Positions 1-9,719 of a stretch of 64,000 nt of DNA are shown piece after piece; within the stretch, counting starts at the first letter, position 1; each line of letters begins with the position of its first letter. Source of the stretch: a bacterium (GTDB taxonomy: Bacteria > Bacillota > Bacilli > Lactobacillales > Streptococcaceae); assembly GCA_905221295.1 (NCBI GenBank), contig CAJNCP010000002.1:1-64000 (forward strand), read 5' to 3'. Under the pieces are notes generated by a model. It ran no database searches. It had not been told where the DNA came from and saw only the letters and a list, made by a program, of their open reading frames with translations. Both the position numbers and the translations under genes were made by a program.

Positions 1-90
1 AAATGTAATGGTTCCATATGATTCTTTCTAATGATGGTTTGGTCGCTTTTCATTATAGGTCTTATGGGACTTTTTTTCTACAACAAAATA

Positions 91-147
91 GGCTCCATAA
101 TATCCATAGGGAATTTACCCACTACAAATATTATAGAGCCTTTTTTT
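91..147 (+). terminator. long hairpin with T-run (terminator or small palindromic element)
   Basis: Arms 91-103 and 128-140 pair over 13 bases with one mismatch, the inner part (about 108-120) is itself partly dyadic, and seven Ts follow at 141-147. It looks like a rho-independent terminator for a plus-strand gene ending before the window. The nearly full-length palindrome also resembles an IS end or small palindromic repeat; a genome-wide copy count would decide. Bases 1-90 hold no gene I can support. Confidence 0.6.
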
Positions 148-1159
148 AATGTGGGAAGTTAATGCAGACTGCTTCAGGGACATGGAAGTCGTTAGAAAGC
201 TCTGCAAGACGACCACTTTTAGGATTGCGCTTAAAGACGGTTGCGTTATCAGAATCTTGATGAACAGCAATGAGAAACTCTTGATCAGGAGTTAGGTCGA
301 AATCACGTGGATTTTTACCATGACTTGGTACAATCTCTAATAATTCCAAGCTACCATCAGCGAGGATTGTATAGACCGCAATGGAATCATGACCTCGGTT
401 GGATGCATAGAGGTATTTGCCATCTTTTGAAAGACGAATGGCAGCAGTAGCATTGAAGTCCTCGTATCCATCTGGTAAGGTTGAAATAACTTGCATGCGT
501 TCAAATTCACCAACCCCATCATAAATCAAGACCTCTATAGTGCTATTAAGTTCGCAGATGAGATAGGCAATCTTATAGTGGTGGTGGAAAACGATGTGGC
601 GTGCACCTGCTCCAGCTTGGCTGTGATAAGTGTAGAGTTTATTTAGTTTTCCTTCTGGACTAACATCATAGGTTGTTACCTCATCTGTTCCTAGATCACA
701 GGTGACGAGGTACTGGTCAGGTGTTAGATCCGTAAAGTGTACATGTGGGGAAGTTTGGTTTTCATGAGGACCTTGTCCACTATGTTGATCTAGATCTGTT
801 TGGATGAGGCTACCATCCGTTTGACGTTTATAAACCAGAACTTGTCCTTTATGATAGTTGGCCCCATAAACGAGACCACGCTTTTCATCAACTGCAACGT
901 AGCAGTGAGGAGCGCCTTCTTCAACCACATGATTTAGCAAAGCGCCATCTGTCTTGTAAGCAGCGATTCCACCTAAGCCATCCTGGCTCCCTACAGTGTA
1001 TAAGTGTTTCTGTTGGTCAAAGGCAAGGTAGGTTGGACTTGGTTCAGCAGCAAAGAGCTCAAGATTTGCAAGCTGGCCTGTTTCTGTATCAAAATCTGCC
1101 TTGTAAATCCCTTTAGATGAGCGACGAGTATAAGTTCCAAAATAAACAGTTTCTTTCAT
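146..1159 (-). CDS. 6-phosphogluconolactonase-like (YbhE family) beta-propeller protein
   Basis: The family is the seven-bladed-propeller lactonase group (YbhE/cycloisomerase 2), which includes 6-phosphogluconolactonases of the pentose phosphate pathway; the substrate of this member is inferred. It opens with the YFGTYTRR-type first blade, contains repeated His/Asp-rich blade segments such as GPHENQTSPHVHF, and ends with a late NPRDFDLTPD blade typical of the family. Length of about 337 residues is normal. I place the start at the internal Met-Lys-Glu-Thr because AGAGG sits 7 bases upstream; a longer reading to 1189 lacks a spaced site. It has no signal peptide and is probably cytosolic. It is transcribed alone, divergently from the next gene. 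Confidence 0.8.
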   Translation of the reverse strand: MKETVYFGTYTRRSSKGIYKADFDTETGQLANLELFAAEPSPTYLAFDQQKHLYTVGSQDGLGGIAAYKTDGALLNHVVEEGAPHCYVAVDEKRGLVYGANYHKGQVLVYKRQTDGSLIQTDLDQHSGQGPHENQTSPHVHFTDLTPDQYLVTCDLGTDEVTTYDVSPEGKLNKLYTYHSQAGAGARHIVFHHHYKIAYLICELNSTIEVLIYDGVGEFERMQVISTLPDGYEDFNATAAIRLSKDGKYLYASNRGHDSIAVYTILADGSLELLEIVPSHGKNPRDFDLTPDQEFLIAVHQDSDNATVFKRNPKSGRLAELSNDFHVPEAVCINFPH

Positions 1160-1267
1160 GTCCATACCTCTTAATAATGATAAGTTCATTATACCACAAA
1201 ATGACAGTCAGGAAGTGTTCGTTTAATCTATGTAAGCACTTTAATAAGAGTTATTTTAAATTAAAAA

Positions 1268-1276
1268 TGGTATAAT
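1268..1276 (+). promoter_or_regulatory. extended -10 promoter
   Basis: TGGTATAAT forms an extended -10 box (TATAAT at 1271-1276) about 27 bases upstream of the next start codon. No good -35 box is visible. Confidence 0.55.
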
Positions 1277-1302
1277 GAGAGAATGACAGAAAGGATGTAT
1301 TT

Positions 1303-2469
1303 ATGGAACATAAAGAGAAACATTTTAGCCTATCTTGGTTTTTTAAGTGGTTTTTAGATAATAAAGCCATCACTGTATTTTTAGTAACCTTGTTACTGGG
1401 GCTAAATATTTTTATTCTAAGTAAGATTAGTTTTATCTTTTTACCCGTTTTGGATTTTCTTGGGGTTGTCATGTTGCCAGTTATTTTATCTGGTTTACTT
1501 TATTACCTCCTCAATCCGATTGTTGACTGGATGGAGAAGCACAAGATCAATCGTGTCCTTGCCATTAGTATTGTTTTTGTTATTATTGGACTCTTTATCA
1601 TTTGGGGATTGGCAGTCGCAATTCCTAATCTGCAACGCCAAGTCTTAAATTTTGCGAAGAATGTGCCGACATACCTGGAAGATGCTGATAAGGTGATCAA
1701 TGACCTTGTAACCAAACGCTTGCCAGATGATTTTAGACCACAGTTGGAGCAGGTTCTTGCCAATGTTTCTAGTGAAGCGACCATGTGGGCCAGCAAAATC
1801 TCTTCTCAGGCTGTTAACTGGGTTAGCGCCTTTATCAGTAGTGTTTCCCAGGTCATTGTAGCGGTTATTATCGTACCCTTTATGCTCTTTTATCTTTTGC
1901 GCGATGGAAAAGGTCTACGCGACTATTTGACTAAGTTTATCCCAACCAAGTTAAAAGAAGCTGTGGGTGAAGTCCTATCAGATGTCAATAAACAGCTGTC
2001 AAACTATGTTAGAGGACAAGTTACTGTAGCTATTATTGTAGCTATCATGTTTATTATCTTCTTTAAGATTATTGGTCTCAGATATGCTGTGACTCTTGGT
2101 ATTACGGCTGGTATTCTAAATCTAGTCCCTTATCTAGGTAGTTTCCTTGCCATGCTGCCTGCCCTTGTTTTAGGTTTAATAGCAGGACCTGTCATGCTAT
2201 TGAAAGTTGTCATTGTCTTTATCGTAGAACAAACGATTGAAGGGCGTTTCGTTTCACCGCTTATTTTAGGTAGTCAACTAAATATTCATCCTATCAATGT
2301 TCTCTTTGTTCTGCTAACTTCAGGTTCTATGTTTGGTATTTGGGGAGTCTTGCTGGGAATCCCTGTCTATGCCTCCGCTAAGGTAGTTATTTCTGCTGTC
2401 TTTAACTGGTACAAAAAGGTCAGCGGTTTGTATGAAGAAGAAGGGGAGGAAATCAAGAGTGAACAATAG
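1303..2469 (+). CDS. AI-2E family (PerM-like) membrane transporter
   Basis: A 388-residue polytopic protein of the AI-2E/UPF0118 family, whose members export or exchange small molecules; the name comes from one E. coli paralogue and the substrate here is unknown. Hydrophobic segments lie near residues 25-75 and 85-110, with a central amphipathic cytosolic stretch at about 110-170. The C-terminal half has the family-typical pattern of a helix with PFMLFYLLRDG, a conserved NLVPYLGS turn and a final GIPVYA helix. An AAAGGA site precedes ATG 1303. Its end overlaps the following TPR gene by 11 bases, so the two are probably co-translated. Confidence 0.85.
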   Translation: MEHKEKHFSLSWFFKWFLDNKAITVFLVTLLLGLNIFILSKISFIFLPVLDFLGVVMLPVILSGLLYYLLNPIVDWMEKHKINRVLAISIVFVIIGLFIIWGLAVAIPNLQRQVLNFAKNVPTYLEDADKVINDLVTKRLPDDFRPQLEQVLANVSSEATMWASKISSQAVNWVSAFISSVSQVIVAVIIVPFMLFYLLRDGKGLRDYLTKFIPTKLKEAVGEVLSDVNKQLSNYVRGQVTVAIIVAIMFIIFFKIIGLRYAVTLGITAGILNLVPYLGSFLAMLPALVLGLIAGPVMLLKVVIVFIVEQTIEGRFVSPLILGSQLNIHPINVLFVLLTSGSMFGIWGVLLGIPVYASAKVVISAVFNWYKKVSGLYEEEGEEIKSEQ

Positions 2470-3688
2470 TCAACGCATGCTCCAGGCTTTGGATGAACAA
2501 GATCTAAACAAAACAGATCTGTATTTTCGCAAAGCACTTGAAACTGATTCGACCGAAGTTCTTTACGAACTAGCAAGCTATCTAGAGGGAATTGGCTTTT
2601 ATCCTCAAGCTAAAGAAATTTACCAAAATATCGTTACAGAATTTCCAGAAGTGAATCTGAACTTAGCCAGCATTGCTAGCGAGGATGGCAATGTTGAAGA
2701 AGCCTTTGCTTACCTTGAGGAAATCACACCTGAAAGTGACTGGTATGTATCGGCCTTGGCCTTGAAGGCAGACCTCTATCAGTTGGAAGGATTGACAGAT
2801 GTAGCACGCGAAAAGTTACTGGAAGCCTTAAATTACTCAGATGATGCCTTATTAGTTTTTGGTTTGGCTGAGTTGGATAGCGAGTTAGGGAATTATCAGG
2901 AAGCCATTCAGGGCTATGCTCAATTAGACAATCGCTCTATCTATGAGCAAACGGGTGTCTCAACCTATCAACGAATTGGTTACGCTTATGCCCAGTTAGG
3001 CAAGTTTGAAGCTGCAACTGAATTCTTAGAAAAAGCATTAGAACTAGAATACGATGATCAAACCGCTTTTGAGTTAGCAAGTCTATACTTTGATCAGGAA
3101 GAGTATCAAAAAGCTGTTCTCTACTTTAAGCAGATTGATACTATTTCACCTGATTTTGAAGGATATGAGTACGGCTATAGTCAAGCCTTGCACAAGGAAC
3201 ATCAGATAGAAGAAGCTCTCCGTATCGCTAAACAGGGTTTGGAGAAAAATCCGTTTGAAACTCGGCTCTTGCTAGCGGCCTCTCAGTTTTCTTATGAATT
3301 GCATGATGCTAAGGCAGCGGAGGAATTTCTCCTTACAGCCAAAGAAGATGCAGAAGACCTTGAGGAAATTTTCCTTCGCCTTGCGACCATTTATATGGAG
3401 CAAGGACGATTTGAAGATATCATCGCTCTCCAAAGTCAAGAACCTGAAAACCTTCTGACCAAGTGGATGATTGCCCGTTCTTACCAGGAAATCGAGGATT
3501 TAGATAAGGCCTATGAGCTCTATCAAGAACTGTCATCTGACCTCAAGGACAATCCAGAGTTTTTAGAGCAATATACTTATCTCTTGCGTGAATTGGGGTA
3601 TTTCGAAGAAGCTAAGATGCAAGCAGAAGCATATTTAAAACTGATTCCAGATGATGTTCAGATGCAAGAACTCATAGAAACACTTTAG
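2459..3688 (+). CDS. tetratricopeptide-repeat protein
   Basis: A soluble, acidic protein of 409 residues built almost entirely of helix-turn-helix TPR units, with recurring patterns such as A-x-L-x-x-A and G-x-x-x-A-x-x-x-Y-x-x-I (for example around QAKEIYQNIVTEFP and AATEFLEKALELE). TPR arrays mediate protein-protein contacts; the partner is unknown. I choose GTG 2459 because a strong GGGGAGG lies 8 bases upstream inside the previous gene. A reading from ATG 2432 would put that Shine-Dalgarno inside the coding sequence. Close homologues are common in streptococci and are usually annotated only as TPR proteins. Confidence 0.85.
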   Translation: MNNSQRMLQALDEQDLNKTDLYFRKALETDSTEVLYELASYLEGIGFYPQAKEIYQNIVTEFPEVNLNLASIASEDGNVEEAFAYLEEITPESDWYVSALALKADLYQLEGLTDVAREKLLEALNYSDDALLVFGLAELDSELGNYQEAIQGYAQLDNRSIYEQTGVSTYQRIGYAYAQLGKFEAATEFLEKALELEYDDQTAFELASLYFDQEEYQKAVLYFKQIDTISPDFEGYEYGYSQALHKEHQIEEALRIAKQGLEKNPFETRLLLAASQFSYELHDAKAAEEFLLTAKEDAEDLEEIFLRLATIYMEQGRFEDIIALQSQEPENLLTKWMIARSYQEIEDLDKAYELYQELSSDLKDNPEFLEQYTYLLRELGYFEEAKMQAEAYLKLIPDDVQMQELIETL

Positions 3689-3704
3689 TTATACTCTATA
3701 ATAT

Positions 3705-3745
3705 AAAACTGTATCTCATCATTTTTGATAGATACAGTTTTCATT
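3705..3745 (+). terminator. rho-independent terminator
   Basis: A perfect 12-bp stem (3705-3716 with 3730-3741) has a 13-base T-rich loop and a TTTTCATTCT tail. It ends the AI-2E/TPR operon. Confidence 0.85.
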
Positions 3746-3779
3746 CTCTGAAAATAATAGAATTATTTCCATATTTCTC

Positions 3780-3807
3780 TTGCTAAATTGTTTATTTATG
3801 CTATAAT
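3780..3807 (+). promoter_or_regulatory. promoter of amino-acid ABC operon
   Basis: TTGCTA (3780-3785) and TATAAT (3802-3807) are separated by 16 bases, 28 bases upstream of the permease start. Confidence 0.65.
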
Positions 3808-3835
3808 AGGAATAATTATTTTTAGGAGGTGTAGT

Positions 3836-4477
3836 ATGTCTTATATATTCGAGATTTTACCGAGTTTATTGAACGGTGCAAGTATGACACTTCAAGTTTT
3901 TGCTCTGGTCTTGATTTTTTCTATTCCCTTGGGCGTTTTGATTGCCTTTGCCTTGCAAGTCCATTGGAAACTCCTCCATTATCTGATCAACATTTATATC
4001 TGGATCATGCGGGGAACACCCTTGCTCTTGCAATTGATCTTTATCTATTATGTGCTCCCAAATATTGGGATTCGTTTGGATCGCCTTCCTGCGGCTATTA
4101 TTGCCTTTGTTTTGAATTATGCAGCTTACTTTGCTGAAATCTTCCGTGGAGGGATTGATACCATTCCTAAGGGGCAATATGAGGCTGCTAAGGTCTTGAA
4201 GTTTAGCCCTTTTGCCACAGTGCGCTATATCATCTTACCACAGGTGACCAAAATTGTTCTTCCTAGTGTATTTAATGAAGTCATGAGTTTGGTCAAGGAT
4301 ACTTCTTTGGTCTATGCCTTAGGTATTTCAGATTTGATTTTGGCTAGTCGTACAGCAGCCAACCGTGATGCTAGTCTGATTCCTATGTTCTTGGCAGGAG
4401 CAATTTACTTGATTTTGATTGGTATTGTGACTATCCTTGCCAAAAAAGTTGAGAAGAAGTACAGTTACTATAGATAG
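3836..4477 (+). CDS. polar amino-acid ABC transporter permease
   Basis: A His/Glu/Gln-type (HisM family) permease of 213 residues that forms the membrane channel for the ATPase and binding protein encoded next. It has about five membrane helices. The EAA loop, which contacts the ATPase, reads EAAKVLKFSPFATVRYIILPQ (given as family motif) and lies near residues 118-140. The start is ATG 3836 because AGGAGG ends 6 bases upstream; a reading from 3788 would run through the -10 box. Only one permease gene is present, so a homodimer is expected. The substrate cannot be deduced from the sequence. Confidence 0.9.
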   Translation: MSYIFEILPSLLNGASMTLQVFALVLIFSIPLGVLIAFALQVHWKLLHYLINIYIWIMRGTPLLLQLIFIYYVLPNIGIRLDRLPAAIIAFVLNYAAYFAEIFRGGIDTIPKGQYEAAKVLKFSPFATVRYIILPQVTKIVLPSVFNEVMSLVKDTSLVYALGISDLILASRTAANRDASLIPMFLAGAIYLILIGIVTILAKKVEKKYSYYR

Positions 4478-4486
4478 GAGGTTGCC

Positions 4487-5116
4487 ATGTTAGAATTACG
4501 AAACATCAACAAAGCCTTTGGTGGCAAACAAATCTTAACCAATTTCAGCCTATCAATTCCTGAAAAGCAAATCCTGGCAATCGTAGGTCCATCAGGAGGC
4601 GGAAAAACAACCTTATTACGTATGTTAGCTGGATTGGAAACAATCGATTCAGGGGAAATTTACTATAACGGCGAATCGCTAGCTTTAGACGAACTAGAAA
4701 AGCGCAACCTACTAGGATTTGTCTTCCAAGATTTTCAACTTTTTCCTCATTTATCAGTTCTGGACAATTTGACCCTATCGCCTGTGAAAACTATGGGAAT
4801 GAAGCAGGAAGAGGCTGAGAAGAAGGCGCGTGGACTCTTGGAACAGTTAGGACTAGCAGGGCACGCAGATGCTTATCCATTTTCATTATCAGGTGGGCAA
4901 AAGCAGCGGGTGGCTTTGGCGCGTGCTATGATGATTGACCCAGAAATCATTGGTTACGATGAACCAACTTCTGCCTTGGATCCAGAATTACGCTTGGAAG
5001 TGGAAAAACTGATTTTGCAAAATAGGGAACTTGGGATGACGCAAATTGTGGTTACCCACGATTTACAATTCGCTGAAAATATTGCAGATGTATTATTAAA
5101 AGTAGAGCCTAAATAG
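4487..5116 (+). CDS. polar amino-acid ABC transporter ATP-binding protein
   Basis: A compact 209-residue ABC ATPase with all nucleotide-binding motifs: Walker A GPSGGGKTT near residue 33, Q-loop VFQDFQLFPHL near 82, signature LSGGQKQR near 130, Walker B followed by DEPTSALDP near 155, and the switch His in VVTHD near 186. It drives import through the upstream permease. It is shorter than the usual 240 residues because it ends soon after the switch region, which is common for streptococcal members. It lies 9 bases after the permease with its own AGGAGG, in one operon with the permease and the binding protein. Confidence 0.95.
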   Translation: MLELRNINKAFGGKQILTNFSLSIPEKQILAIVGPSGGGKTTLLRMLAGLETIDSGEIYYNGESLALDELEKRNLLGFVFQDFQLFPHLSVLDNLTLSPVKTMGMKQEEAEKKARGLLEQLGLAGHADAYPFSLSGGQKQRVALARAMMIDPEIIGYDEPTSALDPELRLEVEKLILQNRELGMTQIVVTHDLQFAENIADVLLKVEPK

Positions 5117-5127
5117 GAGGAAAAATG

Positions 5128-5964
5128 ATGAAAAAATTGATGCTTGTATTAGTCAGTCTAATGACTGCTTTGTTCTTAGTAGCTTGTGGGAAAAATTCTA
5201 GTGAAACTAGTGGAGATAATTGGTCTAAGTACGAGTCTAACAAGTCTATTACTATTGGATTTGATAGTACTTTTGTTCCAATGGGATTTGCTCAGAAGGA
5301 TGGTTCCTATGCAGGATTTGATATTGATTTAGCTACAGCTGTTTTTGAAAAATACGGAATTACGGTAAATTGGCAACCGATTGATTGGGATTTGAAAGAA
5401 GCTGAATTGACAAAAGGAACGATTGATCTGATTTGGAATGGCTATTCCGCTACAGACGAACGTCGTGAAAAGGTAGCATTCAGTAACTCATATATGAAGA
5501 ATGAGCAGGTATTGGTTACTAAGAAATCGTCAGGTATCACGACTGCAAAAGATATGACGGGAAAGATTTTAGGAGCTCAAGCTGGTTCATCTGGTTATGC
5601 GGACTTTGAAGGAAATCCAGCGATTTTGAAGGATATTGTCGCTAATAATGAAGCGAATCAATACCAAACTTTTAATGAAGCCTTGATTGATTTGAAAAAC
5701 GATCGAATTGACGGCCTATTGATTGATCGTGTCTATGCAAACTATTATTTAGAAGCAGAAGGCGTTTTAAACGATTATAATGTCTTTACAGTTGGACTAG
5801 AAACAGAAGCTTTTGCAGTTGGAGCACGTAAGGAAGATACAACTCTGGTTAATAAGATAAATGAAGGATTTTCTAGTCTTTACAAGGATGGTAAGTTCCA
5901 AGAAATTAGTCAAAAATGGTTTGGGGAAGATGTAGCCACCAGTCAGGTGAAAAATCAAGAATAA
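5128..5964 (+). CDS. amino-acid ABC transporter substrate-binding lipoprotein
   Basis: A family 3 extracellular solute-binding protein and the third gene of the transporter operon. The N-terminus is a lipoprotein signal with lipobox LVAC near residue 20, so the mature Cys is lipidated and membrane-anchored. The body shows the SBP_bac_3 pattern GFDSTFVPMGF, AGFDIDLATA, IDLIWNGYSATDERR with the Arg that usually binds the ligand carboxylate, and an IDGLLIDRVYANYY hinge region. The second of two adjacent ATGs (5128) is 7 bases after AGGAGG and is preferred over 5125. The ligand is a polar amino acid or cystine by family; specificity is not readable. Confidence 0.92.
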   Translation: MKKLMLVLVSLMTALFLVACGKNSSETSGDNWSKYESNKSITIGFDSTFVPMGFAQKDGSYAGFDIDLATAVFEKYGITVNWQPIDWDLKEAELTKGTIDLIWNGYSATDERREKVAFSNSYMKNEQVLVTKKSSGITTAKDMTGKILGAQAGSSGYADFEGNPAILKDIVANNEANQYQTFNEALIDLKNDRIDGLLIDRVYANYYLEAEGVLNDYNVFTVGLETEAFAVGARKEDTTLVNKINEGFSSLYKDGKFQEISQKWFGEDVATSQVKNQE

Positions 5965-5967
5965 GAA

Positions 5968-5999
5968 AAAGAGATTGAGTGTACCTCAGTCTCTTTTAG
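5968..5999 (+). terminator. terminator of the ABC operon
   Basis: AAAGAGATTGAG pairs with CTCAGTCTCTTT (one G-T pair) and TTTT follows. Confidence 0.8.
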
Positions 6000-6003
6000 T
6001 CTT

Positions 6004-6029
6004 AAAAATCCTCTGGCAATCACCAGAGG
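6004..6029 (-). terminator. terminator of lysS
   Basis: The stem CCTCTGG/CCAGAGG (6010-6016 with 6023-6029), read on the minus strand, is followed by a T-run (complement of 6004-6008). It sits 9 bases past the lysS stop and faces the ABC-operon terminator. Confidence 0.8.
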
Positions 6030-6037
6030 ACATTAGT

Positions 6038-7537
<1,500 letters not shown>

Positions 7538-7633
7538 CTAATTTTACTCAAAATTTGATACGATGAGTCATTTTTTGCGATACTCCCATTTTATCATAAA
7601 TAACAGAGAAATTCACGGATATTCTTTGAAAAC

Positions 7634-7664
7634 TAAAAAGAACTTGACCATTGGAATCAAGTTC
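7634..7664 (-). terminator. terminator of minus-strand DUF368-ybaK-phosphatase operon
   Basis: GAACTTGA (7640-7647) pairs with TCAAGTTC (7657-7664). On the minus strand a T-run follows (complement of about 7635-7639). Confidence 0.75.
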
Positions 7665-7666
7665 CA

Positions 7667-8290
7667 TTATTTTTCTTGATAGGAAGTGTCATTCCATCTT
7701 TCGAGAGTGAAGGTTTCAAAATCCTCAGTGTCCAAAATTGTCAGACTAGCATTGGCCAAGTCTCCATCTTTGCGAAGGTGAGCCTCTTTATAGCCTAAGA
7801 GAGTACGTAGGCTAGCAGTGAGATTTGCTCCATGACCGACAATCAGAACTCTTTCAGCCGGACTTTCTTTCAGAGATTTGATAAATTGAATAGTACGCTG
7901 AGTCGTAGAGTAGAGGGACTCGGCTTCAAACATCTTCGTATCAAACTGGGCCAGATTAGAGCGAAAGGCCTTGATTTGTCGTGGATAGATGGCATTGAGC
8001 GTTGCGATTTTTAAACCTTCAAGTTTTCCAAGTTGCCATTCGCGCAGGTCAGGAATGCTCTTTAAAGTACAAGGAGCCTGGAGTTGACTTTGGATAATTT
8101 CAGCAGACTTAATCGCTCTAGGTAAATCACTTGAATAAATCTTATCAAAAGGTATTTCCTTGAGATACTGGCCAAGTTGATTTAGGATATCAATAGACTC
8201 TGGAAGAAGGGGAGAGTCACCACTAGCACCTTGAAAACGTCCTTCAAGATTCCATAGAGTGCGGCCATGACGAACAAAATAGATTTTCAT
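7667..8290 (-). CDS. histidine phosphatase family protein (phosphoglycerate-mutase-like)
   Basis: A 207-residue member of the branch-1 histidine phosphatases. The catalytic RHG motif is at the start (FVRHGRTLWN, phospho-accepting His near residue 8). A conserved Arg lies in SDLPRAIKSAE, the acid Glu is around LREWQLGKLEG, and the second His is in VGHGANL near 151. The length is shorter than glycolytic GpmA, so a broad or sugar-phosphate phosphatase is more likely than phosphoglycerate mutase. Its start overlaps the end of ybaK by one base, placing it last in a three-gene operon. Confidence 0.87.
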   Translation of the reverse strand: MKIYFVRHGRTLWNLEGRFQGASGDSPLLPESIDILNQLGQYLKEIPFDKIYSSDLPRAIKSAEIIQSQLQAPCTLKSIPDLREWQLGKLEGLKIATLNAIYPRQIKAFRSNLAQFDTKMFEAESLYSTTQRTIQFIKSLKESPAERVLIVGHGANLTASLRTLLGYKEAHLRKDGDLANASLTILDTEDFETFTLERWNDTSYQEK

Positions 8291-8772
8291 TACTTACTTT
8301 CCTCCAAGATATCAGCAAAATCCGCTTTTACAAAGCTGGCTAAGTCTTGAGGTCGAATGATGATACTGTGCCCGACTTCTCCAGCAGAGACAATCATTTT
8401 ATCCAAATCCAAAGCTGTTCTATCAATAAAAATAGGATAATTGTGTTTTTGGCGAATGCCGACGGGGTTATTAGCCCCATGAATATAGCCTGTCGTTTTT
8501 TCTAGGTCTTTTTGTGGAATCATGCTCACTTTTTTATTGCCAGAAACCTTTGCTAGTTTTTTCTCAGCGAGGTGTTCCGTTATGGGAACAATTCCAATAA
8601 TCGGTCCTGTCTTGTCTCCCAAAAGAGCCAAGGTTTTAAAAATCTGTTTTCGGTCGTATTCAGGAGGAAGTTCTCCTTCAAGCGCATTGATTTGAATACC
8701 AGTATGGTCAATCCCTGCCTTGGTCAAGATCTGCTCGACCAAGGTTTTTTTAATCTTAACTTTCTTTGCCAT
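8290..8772 (-). CDS. ybaK: YbaK/EbsC-type aminoacyl-tRNA deacylase
   Basis: A 160-residue single-domain protein of the YbaK/ProX superfamily, which hydrolyses mischarged Cys-tRNA(Pro) in trans to ProRS. The family pattern is seen in KTLALLGDKTGPIIGIVP near residues 45-65, the essential Lys region, the KLAKVSGNKKV segment and the GYIHGANNPVGIRQ loop near 93-107. It overlaps the preceding DUF368 gene by one base and the following phosphatase by one base, so the three are translationally coupled. No functional link between the three is obvious. Confidence 0.88.
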   Translation of the reverse strand: MAKKVKIKKTLVEQILTKAGIDHTGIQINALEGELPPEYDRKQIFKTLALLGDKTGPIIGIVPITEHLAEKKLAKVSGNKKVSMIPQKDLEKTTGYIHGANNPVGIRQKHNYPIFIDRTALDLDKMIVSAGEVGHSIIIRPQDLASFVKADFADILEESK

Positions 8773-9614
8773 TATTTATACTTATCCTCCAGCTGGCTCA
8801 TCCAGATACCAAGCCAAATGCCAAGCGCAAAGAAGAAGGCGATGAGAACATAGCTCACAATAGAAAGTCCAGTGTATTGGATACTTTCAGCATTTCCAGC
8901 ATTTGGAATCAAAATTAAGAGAGTGCTTGAAAGCACAATTCCGATAATAAAGTGATAGACACGAGAGTGGTAGTTGTTCAAGGCGTGATCCATTAATTTT
9001 GAAAAGATAACGAGGGTTGCTCCTGCACCAATGCCGATAGGAAGGAAGGTCCCGAATAAATCAAAGGTCTTAAAACCAGTCAGTATTGGAGCGTACAGTC
9101 CCAAAATCAAGAGTAGATTTGACGGACTTAAACCAGGTACCAAGATACCAAGTGCCAACAGAGCCCCCGCTAAGATGAAGCTAGTGAAACTGGCACTAAG
9201 TGAACCAACAACAAAGTTTAGCGCGTAGAGCCCGACTCCTGAAAGGATAAAGGTGGTCCAGAACCAGACTAGGTCAATCTTATCGCGATCAGATTCTCGA
9301 GTAGATTCTTTAAGGAGGCTAGGAACTGTACCGATGATAGCTCCCGCAAAGCTCCACAAAACATAGACTTGGTAATTTTCTAGCAAATACTCGATCGGAT
9401 AGGAAAACAAACCAATGCCTAGCAACATCCCGATAGCTACTGGAATAAAGTATAGGACATTCTCTTTAAAATCTTTAAAGGGGTGAGCCAGAAAGCCAAT
9501 CATTCGCTCGTAAATACCCAAAATAGCTGCTAAAACACCGCCAGAAATTCCCGGTAGGATAAATCCTAATGCGATGACGATTCCTTTAATAACTCGTGCA
9601 ATCCATGAAAACAT
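8772..9614 (-). CDS. DUF368 membrane protein, candidate undecaprenyl-phosphate transporter (PopT-like)
   Basis: A 280-residue integral membrane protein with about eight hydrophobic segments. The DUF368 signature is visible as GFILPGISGGVLAAILG near residue 17 and its inverted-repeat partner GILVPGLSPSNLLLILG near 157. DUF368 proteins (PopT) have recently been assigned to recycling of undecaprenyl phosphate across the membrane for envelope synthesis; applying that role here is inference from the family. TTGAGGA precedes ATG by 7 bases. It is first in the operon with ybaK and the phosphatase. Confidence 0.85.
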   Translation of the reverse strand: MFSWIARVIKGIVIALGFILPGISGGVLAAILGIYERMIGFLAHPFKDFKENVLYFIPVAIGMLLGIGLFSYPIEYLLENYQVYVLWSFAGAIIGTVPSLLKESTRESDRDKIDLVWFWTTFILSGVGLYALNFVVGSLSASFTSFILAGALLALGILVPGLSPSNLLLILGLYAPILTGFKTFDLFGTFLPIGIGAGATLVIFSKLMDHALNNYHSRVYHFIIGIVLSSTLLILIPNAGNAESIQYTGLSIVSYVLIAFFFALGIWLGIWMSQLEDKYK

Positions 9615-9681
9615 AATAAAATCCTCAATTTCATAAAATTCTTCTCTATGCTATCAATTATAACACAGACGGGGAGAAAAT

Positions 9682-9719
9682 GAAAAAACAAGTGAAAAAG
9701 TTTGTTATTTTCACTTGTC
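9682..9719 (-). terminator. terminator of the GH25 gene
   Basis: ACAAGTGAAAA (from 9688) pairs with TTTTCACTTGT ending at 9719. Read on the minus strand it ends in a T-run, directly after the stop at 9720. Confidence 0.75.
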
